Source: Neospora caninum Liverpool | Taxonomy: Eukaryota > Apicomplexa > Conoidasida > Eucoccidiorida > Sarcocystidae | Reading direction: 5' to 3' | Assembly: GCF_000208865.1 (NCBI RefSeq) | Contig: NC_018398.1 | Location: forward strand, 1,860,001-1,924,000 | DNA: 64,000 nt | Shown: piece after piece, positions 57,701-64,000 of the stretch | Numbering within the stretch: position 1 is the first letter of the stretch | Layout of the letters: the number at the start of each line of letters is the position of its first letter | Translations under genes and position numbers: made by a program | The notes under the pieces: model-generated | What the model was told of the DNA's origin: nothing | Database searches by the model: none | What the model saw: the letters and a program-made list of their open reading frames with translations, nothing else

Positions 57701-58069
57701 GGCGTTTCTCCCTCGTTCACTCTTACAGGTGAGTTTGTTATAAGCGCATCACGAACACGTTACAGCGATGCGGAACAAAGACAGAACAAACTCAAGAGAA
57801 AACTATGCAAGGACAAAAGATTCCCCCAGCAGAAAAAGAACAACCCGTGTGCTATAAACCGGATTTGTGTAAACACTCATGCGCATCGGCAGCAGTGCTG
57901 TTGCCGCTTTGACTCTCCCGCTTGCGTCTTCCGACAAACGCATAACGAAGGTGCCTCGATACGCCGTGTCTAGGAAGCACGACGTCCGGCAAGAAACACA
58001 GAGAAAGAACAAGAAACGAGACGCTCCCAGGTGCATCGAACGCGCTGCCGATCTATCTGCAGCAATGTT
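54782..58069. other. Intergenic region between two minus-strand genes
   Basis: It contains several short (TA)n runs (about 56462-56491, 56519-56541 and 57243-57266). A 172-codon ATG ORF lies at 55728-56246 on the plus strand, without domain or splice support. Nothing else coding is visible. It should hold the promoter of the 54781 gene and the 3' UTR of the polymerase gene. Confidence 0.4.
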
Positions 58070-61000
58070 TTATTCAGCAATGCCCTCTCGCTTGACAGCA
58101 ATATCCGAGAAACGACGAGATAGATTGGTGTGGAGTTTTTGCTGACCGAATATTCTTTCGTCTTCTTCCACGTAATCCACTCCAAAGCTGCTTTCCAGCT
58201 GAGAGAACACAGAGGAGCCTCGTTGTCGAAGGCCGTCCCCCCAACTCTTTCGTTCCTGCTCACAAGCCTTCACGCGATTCAGGCCTCGCAAAACATGCCA
58301 TCTCTGCTTGATGGGATCCACGGGAACTGCCGCTTGCATCACGCACATAATGCCGCGCAGTCTGCAGGAGAAAATCGCACACCCAACACAAAACATACAT
58401 GCGTATATATATATATATATATACAAACCTATGCAGAGATTCATCGCTTTAAAAGGAAAACATATATATATATATATATATACAACCCTATTTACCTATA
58501 CGTATATATATTATCTTCTTTTTACTAGTCTATATTGTTCCCGCACATCAGCGTGAACCACTACCAAGATTCATCCTTTTCGTTGGGGCCGCGTGCGATG
58601 GGCTTACTCGATCATTCTGTAGGCGTTTTGAGCCAACGTGGCGGCAACCATCTGCAGGGCGCACCAGACAAAGAAAAAGCGGATTCCCGGTTTCCACCCT
58701 CGAGGTGACGGCTCCACACAGTGCCCGCGGCCGGGCGCGCTCTGTCAACTTGTTTTTGGCGGCTGCAAAACCTTGGCTCGGAAGCGACACCCCCCCCCCC
58801 CCCCCCCCCGTCACACATACTTACCACGGGTAGGTGTTTCATATAGATGTATATATATATATATATATCAATGAATATTTGACCACAGATGCATGTACGT
58901 ACCCCACACGCAACTTGCAATACACGGAGACGACCGAGCTCTGTAGGGAGTAGTAAGAGCATCAAGGCAACGAGATGGTAGGCTACCTTCTTCAGAGCGC
59001 ACGTTCACACTTCCGTGTTTTGCTAGAAACCCTGTGCATGTTTCTCTGTAGATGTCGGCTTGTTTCTATCTACACAAGTACATCAACAGGCATGCGTGCA
59101 CCCTGGAGAGGTGCGAGGGCGTGGACACCGTGGAAGCCGCGCACGGAGGACCTCTGCATGCGCGCCAGCGCGACGGCTTCTGACCGGCTGTGTCTCCCCT
59201 GATCTCACCTGTTGGAGTTTTTCTCTTTCCTGTTGCATGTCGATCCAAGTCGCTCCGTGCTTTATTTTTTCGAGATAAATGTACGCGGCGACAGCGTGGG
59301 GAAAGCGGAGTTCGACGCCGCGTTTGACGGGGGGGACCTCGGCCTCGCGCACCCGTTTATAAGCCGCCTCGAGGCAATCGCGCGCTTCCAGTCGCTCGCG
59401 CAGAGTCGGCGGCTTTCCGCGGCCTTCCTCGAGGACCTTCGTGACCAGATTGGGATCGACGCCGACCGGGACGGGCCAGGAATCTTTTCCAGAGTTGCCG
59501 ACTGCCCCGGCATTCCGGTCGCCGGCGTTTCCGGCTCGGCGGAAGCGCATGATCGACGCAGCCTTCTCGGGGTTGCGGTCTTTCTCTCTCTCACTCAACG
59601 CCACCTGCTGGGCCGTGACATCGCCAGCGAGATAAAACTGCATTTCGTCCAGGTACATGTACAAGTCATGCGCACTCAGTTCCTCGCGCAGGTTGCCTTC
59701 CTCGCAGCGCGGGCAAACAAGACGGGAGCGACGGCCCGTCGCGAACGACGAGGGCGGAGGGCACTGGTCGAATCGCTCGTGACAAGACGAACACCTGCGG
59801 CACACACGAAAGAAGCAAAACAACGCTCAGCCTCCCCGCACTCTACCCAACACGCACACATGTATAGATATGTGTGCATATATACGCGTATATATGCATC
59901 CATAAAGGTATATATCGGCAGTCGTATGTGCGTGGGATATATGGGGATTTAGAATCCTGGCGCCGCGCTACCGTTTCCAGGGGTCCGTGTGCAAAAAGAG
60001 AGGTGAGCGAGAAGTGAGCTTCCGAGGCGCATCGGTGAAAGGATTTGGCGCCGGGAGAGAAAACGCGAGTCACGCGTCGGTGCGTCGCCTTGTCTCTTAC
60101 CTGAGACGGGGCCGCGCAAACTTGCTCTGTAGGGCCGCCAACGTGAGGCGCACAAAGTTGCGCAAGGTCGACGGCGAAATCCACCAAGTGCAAGAAGGAC
60201 ACCGCATGAACTGGAAGAAGACACACAACATTCACGCGCATGCCAGCGCGTCTTGTCGCATACTTCAGCCCTGGGCCGAAGCGGAGAGAAGGCGTGGACC
60301 GTCTCGCACGTGCACCCTTTCGAGACACAAAGGTTGAGACTTTAGGAAAACGCAGCGGCTGCACTTCGTTTCGACGACACTGCTGAGATTCTGTCTTCTC
60401 GTTTCTACCCACACAGACACGGATCTGCACACCGTCGATGCTGCAAGGTGTTTTGTGCGTCGACTGAAGAAGGATTTTGGACACTGAAAAAAGATCCATG
60501 TTATGGGCTTGGGACGTGTAGATTCCTGGGAATTTCGCATCACGGCAACTGCGAAAGACTCGAGAATCCGTAAGCCCTTCATTTGCACTTGTCCTAGGGA
60601 CGACTGGACGCGGGGATCTTCACCCGTCAGAACGCATGCAGAATGGACTGGAGAAGCTCCGCAGGGAGCAGCGCGAGGTAGGTTTCACTTGATACACAGA
60701 ACCGGGATGGAAACAGTCGTTGAGTGTTTTTCCTCACCTGCAAAACGTCTTTGCCCAATATGGTGGCTTTGCATGCCACACAAGGTAAGTTGATGGGAAG
60801 TTTGTACTGCAGGGGAGAAAAGAGAGAAAAACAGGTCGGTGGAAGCTGCGAATCCGCTGGTGCTGCTGACACAAAAACTGGTGTCCGGTTCGGACTCGTG
60901 CTCGTCCCCACGCTACTCTGAAGAGGGCGTTTATCCGCCAAAGGGCCGATTTTCCACGATCTCCCTCGCGTGCGTATGCCACATCTCCACATGCGCACAT

Positions 61001-63984
61001 CTCCAAACACTTCCGCGTCTTCAGTGTAACAAACATGCAGACAGCTACACAGTCAGACCGCTAAATGAAAGGATGAGATACCGTTATCAGACCTGGAGCT
61101 GCTCGGACGGTTACCCCTTCGAAAAGCGACTCTCTGGGCCGTGATATATATATATATATATGTATGCATGCCATACCGGTCCCCCCGGTGTCTCCTTCCG
61201 TGGAGCCTACCATCTTGTATTTCTCTTCACTTTTGGAAATCAGAGCCATGATGCGTTCCTCGCCGGCCTTCTCCCGCGCGTCTCGGCTGGCGTCTTTGCC
61301 TGGCCCGGGCACGCCGTCGGGTCGGGCGTGCTTGGAGCCATCGAGGCCCAGACACTCGGCTAGCCGACTTGCACTCGTCCCCTCGACAAAGGCGCACATG
61401 CGCTGGATCGGGGGCAGCAGCTGCTGTTCGAGGTAGTAGTCGACGTCCATTTCCAGGGTTTTGTTTCCCGCGACTTCCCGCGGGTGGAACGCGCGCTCTG
61501 CCGGACTCAAGGGTCCGCTCCGGCCCTGCGCGTTTTTCGAGGCCTCTGCGCGTTTCCCCGGTTCTTCGATGGGCGAGCCCTGTTCGTTTCGCTTTGCGGT
61601 TTCGGCCTCGTCGCCAGCTGCGTCCTGCGAAGCGAGAAACGCCCTGACGCTCGCCTCGGAGCAAATCACATAGGGAATCTCGTTCCCCGGCTTCACCGAC
61701 AAACCCTGGGCCTGCATGCGCAGCGACACCTGCACGTGTGGGTGCAAGACGGCGCCGCCGGTGCCTCGGGCGTACATCTGCGGCGGCTTCGTCAGGGCTT
61801 TCGTGATGACAAAGAACTCGAGCGGCACGCGGCCAGCTCGCAGTTGCTTCGCGACTTCGCGCAGTTTCTCGTGGAGTTCCTCAACCACCGAGTCCACGGC
61901 GTCCTTCGACGCGCTTTCTTTCTCCTTGGCCGGAGACGAAGCCTCTGCGTTCGCAGGCAGCGGCGCGTTCTGCCCGACCCGAAACATGATCTGAAGCAGT
62001 TGATTTCCCACGACCTTGGTCAGCTTCGACCAGTCTCGACGCACAATGTCCAAACCCTTCTGCTCGAGTTTGTACTGGCGCTTCGCGTAATCGAGAACAA
62101 TGCAGCAGACGTACTTCTTCTTCTTCAGCAGCAGCAGCCGGCGGAAGACTGCCTCCAAATCAATCTCCAACTTCTTGTAGCTCTTGTTGATTTCCGCCTT
62201 CACTTGTTCGCCCAGGCGCACGGCCGCCGCGTAGGCCTTGCCTTGTCCGCCGTCGTCCCGCAAGCCGGTGTTTATCTGCGAGAGAAACGCAAGAGAGGGC
62301 GACAGGAGATTGCACGCTCGCGAGGCCAGGCGGAGCGAAGACGCCCGAGAGACACACTGTCCCCGGGAAACCGACGCAAACGACACAGAAACCCCACGGC
62401 GCCAAGAATGGCTTTCCCCGCTTCTCTCGAGGGTGGTCTACGAACGCAGAGATCCGATTCTCGACAGTGTGACGTCGCGGGGAAGAAGCCGAAACGCCGG
62501 GAACCGACGAAAGAACAAGAACGAGGAAAACCCCAAGATGCAGGTGGCAGCCTCTGCGAACGCGCGGGACGAAGTCAGTGAAACGCGGGCCCCTCACTCC
62601 ACGGAGTCAACGCCCCAGACGGAGACACGCCACTGGGGACGTCAGCAAGGGAGATGACAAAGGAGATCGAAACAACATTCGACATAAAAAGTTATGTCTA
62701 TACATGCATATATATAGATCTATTCTCCTGAGCATCGAGCATGCCAGTTGCCTCTCCTTGTCTCTCGGTTCACGCATACACGCATAGGTGCATATATATG
62801 TATATATATGTATTTATATAATTGGAGTTTCCGCATACCATGATCGAGTCGGTATCTCCGTAGACGACTTCGAGGCGTAGAGTTCTCTCGACCTTGTCTT
62901 TCGTTGCCGTGAGGATGTTTCGACCCTGCTGCGTGATGAATGCGGCGAGTTCCTTGGCGTAGAAGCGGCTGCGGCTGAACCCGAGGCAGCCGTAGATGCT
63001 GTTCGCGGTGAGCTTCAGAGCCAGCTGCTTGATTTCCTGAGCGGCGCGTTTCACTGGATTCGTTTCGCCCTTCATCGAGGCCTTGACTGCGCGGCGCCTC
63101 TGCACGAGTTGGCGCAGGATGCGCGGGAGCAGCCCCGGCGTGGAGGCGATGCCTTGGACGTCCTCCTCAGCTGCATGGGGCCGACTCGTGTCTTCGTCTC
63201 GCTCTTGAAGCGTGTCCGCGTGTTCGCCGTCTGGGCCACACGCGGCGCTCGTCTGGCCGTGCCGCGACCGCACCGGCCTCTTCACAGTCGAGAAGCACAC
63301 GTTGTATTCTTGAATGATAGAGGGGTACAACGAGTTGAAGTCGAGGAGAAGGACAAATGTGTCATACAGCCCGACTCGGGGCTCGAGAACGAGACCGCCC
63401 GCATAATTCGCTTTCGCGCGACCACTGCCGCGCTCTTCGCCTTCGCGCCGCCCCTCGTGAAGACCGTCGTCCTCGTCTCTGCGCTCCACGAGGCCCGCGT
63501 CGATGCCACCCTCCTCGTCCCCTAGGTCGTCTTCCTTCCCAGAGCCGCCAGGCGCTCCCGGCCAGCGGCGTGGTGCAGTCCGTCCGGCTTGCGGTCGCTT
63601 GTTCGGCGCGCCGCGCGAGTAGGGGTCTTCTCTGTCGGGGCAAATGAACTTTTCGCGGTGGAATTCGTGGAGAAGCAGAAACGCGTTCCGCTCCGCGCGC
63701 TGGTTCTGAAGCGACCGCGCCCAGAGGTTGCCGCCGATCGTCGTCAACTCCCGAGTCAGGGGCAGGCAGTTGAGACGCCAGCAGAGCGCGACCGTCATGA
63801 AGGTCTCTTGAACGCACATTTGCAAACAGACGAGGAGGGGCTGAGCCTCGCGCCGCTGGAAGAACTCGAGAAGCTCCAGCGGCTGCGGGAAGGGCTTGAG
63901 CGCGCGGATGTCTTTCTGGATCTTCGCCGCCCAGGCCGAAGACGCAGTCGCGGCTGGCGAACCCGGCGACGTCAGGAACAAGTC
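58070..63984 (-). CDS. POLA1: DNA polymerase alpha catalytic subunit, C-terminal part (N-terminus outside window)
   Basis: A nuclear family-B replicative polymerase that extends RNA primers with primase. Exons: 63984-62839, 62275-61211, 60806-60738, 60210-60101, 59794-59209, 58651-58608 and 58361-58070. Every junction is phase-consistent. Motif A is 'LLLDFNSLYPSII', motif B 'LKLTANSIYGCLGFSRS' and motif C 'VVYGDTDSIM'. The thumb has 'LLLLKKKKY' and 'KGLDIVRRDWSKL'. Both C-terminal zinc modules keep four cysteines: CVAC with CPSC, and CSSC with CPRC. The second module precedes a helical block ending AQNAYRMIE. The joining of exons 60806-60738 and 60210-60101 is direct in phase but gives a short loop (about 12 residues), so a small exon may be missed. 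About 97 residues follow the part I can align to animal POLA1. A hydrophilic insertion of about 70 residues precedes motif A. The acceptor at 63984 suggests more exons beyond the window. Confidence 0.95.
58403..58482. repeat. Two (TA)n microsatellites
   Basis: TA runs at about 58403-58424 and 58459-58482 in the last intron of the polymerase alpha gene. Confidence 0.9.
58788..58809. repeat. C homopolymer, about 22
   Basis: An uninterrupted C run on the plus strand, which reads as G in the pre-mRNA of polymerase alpha. It lies in the intron between the exons at 59209 and 58651, about 140 bp upstream of the 58651 acceptor. Confidence 0.95.
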
Positions 63985-64000
63985 CTGCAGAAGGGGGACG

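Noticed and set aside
1..64000. CRISPR arrays, insertion sequences or bacterial operons
   Set aside because: No spaced direct repeats with unique spacers, no transposase, and a clear intron-rich eukaryotic gene structure.

Overview
The window reads as nuclear DNA of a tissue-cyst-forming coccidian apicomplexan (Toxoplasma/Hammondia/Neospora/Besnoitia type). Supporting signs are intron-rich genes with GTAAG/GTGAG donors, very long low-complexity single-exon ORFs, (TA)n microsatellites concentrated in introns and intergenic DNA, and many copies of the GCATGCA motif. The species cannot be fixed from the sequence alone. Exons below were assembled by eye by matching reading phase across donors and acceptors and checking against remembered protein families. 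No alignment was run.

Layout. 1-2282 (+): last exons of eIF3 subunit m. 4269-8838 (-): a multi-exon PhyH-type 2-oxoglutarate/Fe(II) oxygenase with an N-terminal hydrophobic leader and an acidic tail. 9599-13780 (-): a 1393-residue low-complexity protein. 15196-20862 (-): an eleven-exon gene joining a CBM25-like starch-binding module to a sucrose-phosphate-phosphatase-type HAD domain. 23814-24736 (-): a possible two-exon orphan gene. 27064-36863 (+): two giant ORFs that probably form one gene of about 3100 residues. 38721-42896 (-): a seven-exon DHHC palmitoyltransferase. 44472-45047 (-): a doubtful orphan ORF. 46381-47634 (+): a three-KH-domain RNA-binding protein. 50459-51061 (-): a typical 2-Cys peroxiredoxin. 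53482-54781 (-): a 212-residue cysteine-rich protein. 58070-64000 (-): the C-terminal half of DNA polymerase alpha, running off the window.

The genes do not form a pathway. Housekeeping genes (translation initiation, replication, palmitoylation, redox defence) lie among lineage-specific proteins, as is usual in these genomes. The most notable object is the CBM25-HAD phosphatase. Its layout parallels laforin and SEX4, which join a carbohydrate-binding module to a phosphatase, and it occurs in a lineage that stores amylopectin. It suggests a glucan-anchored sugar or glucan phosphatase.
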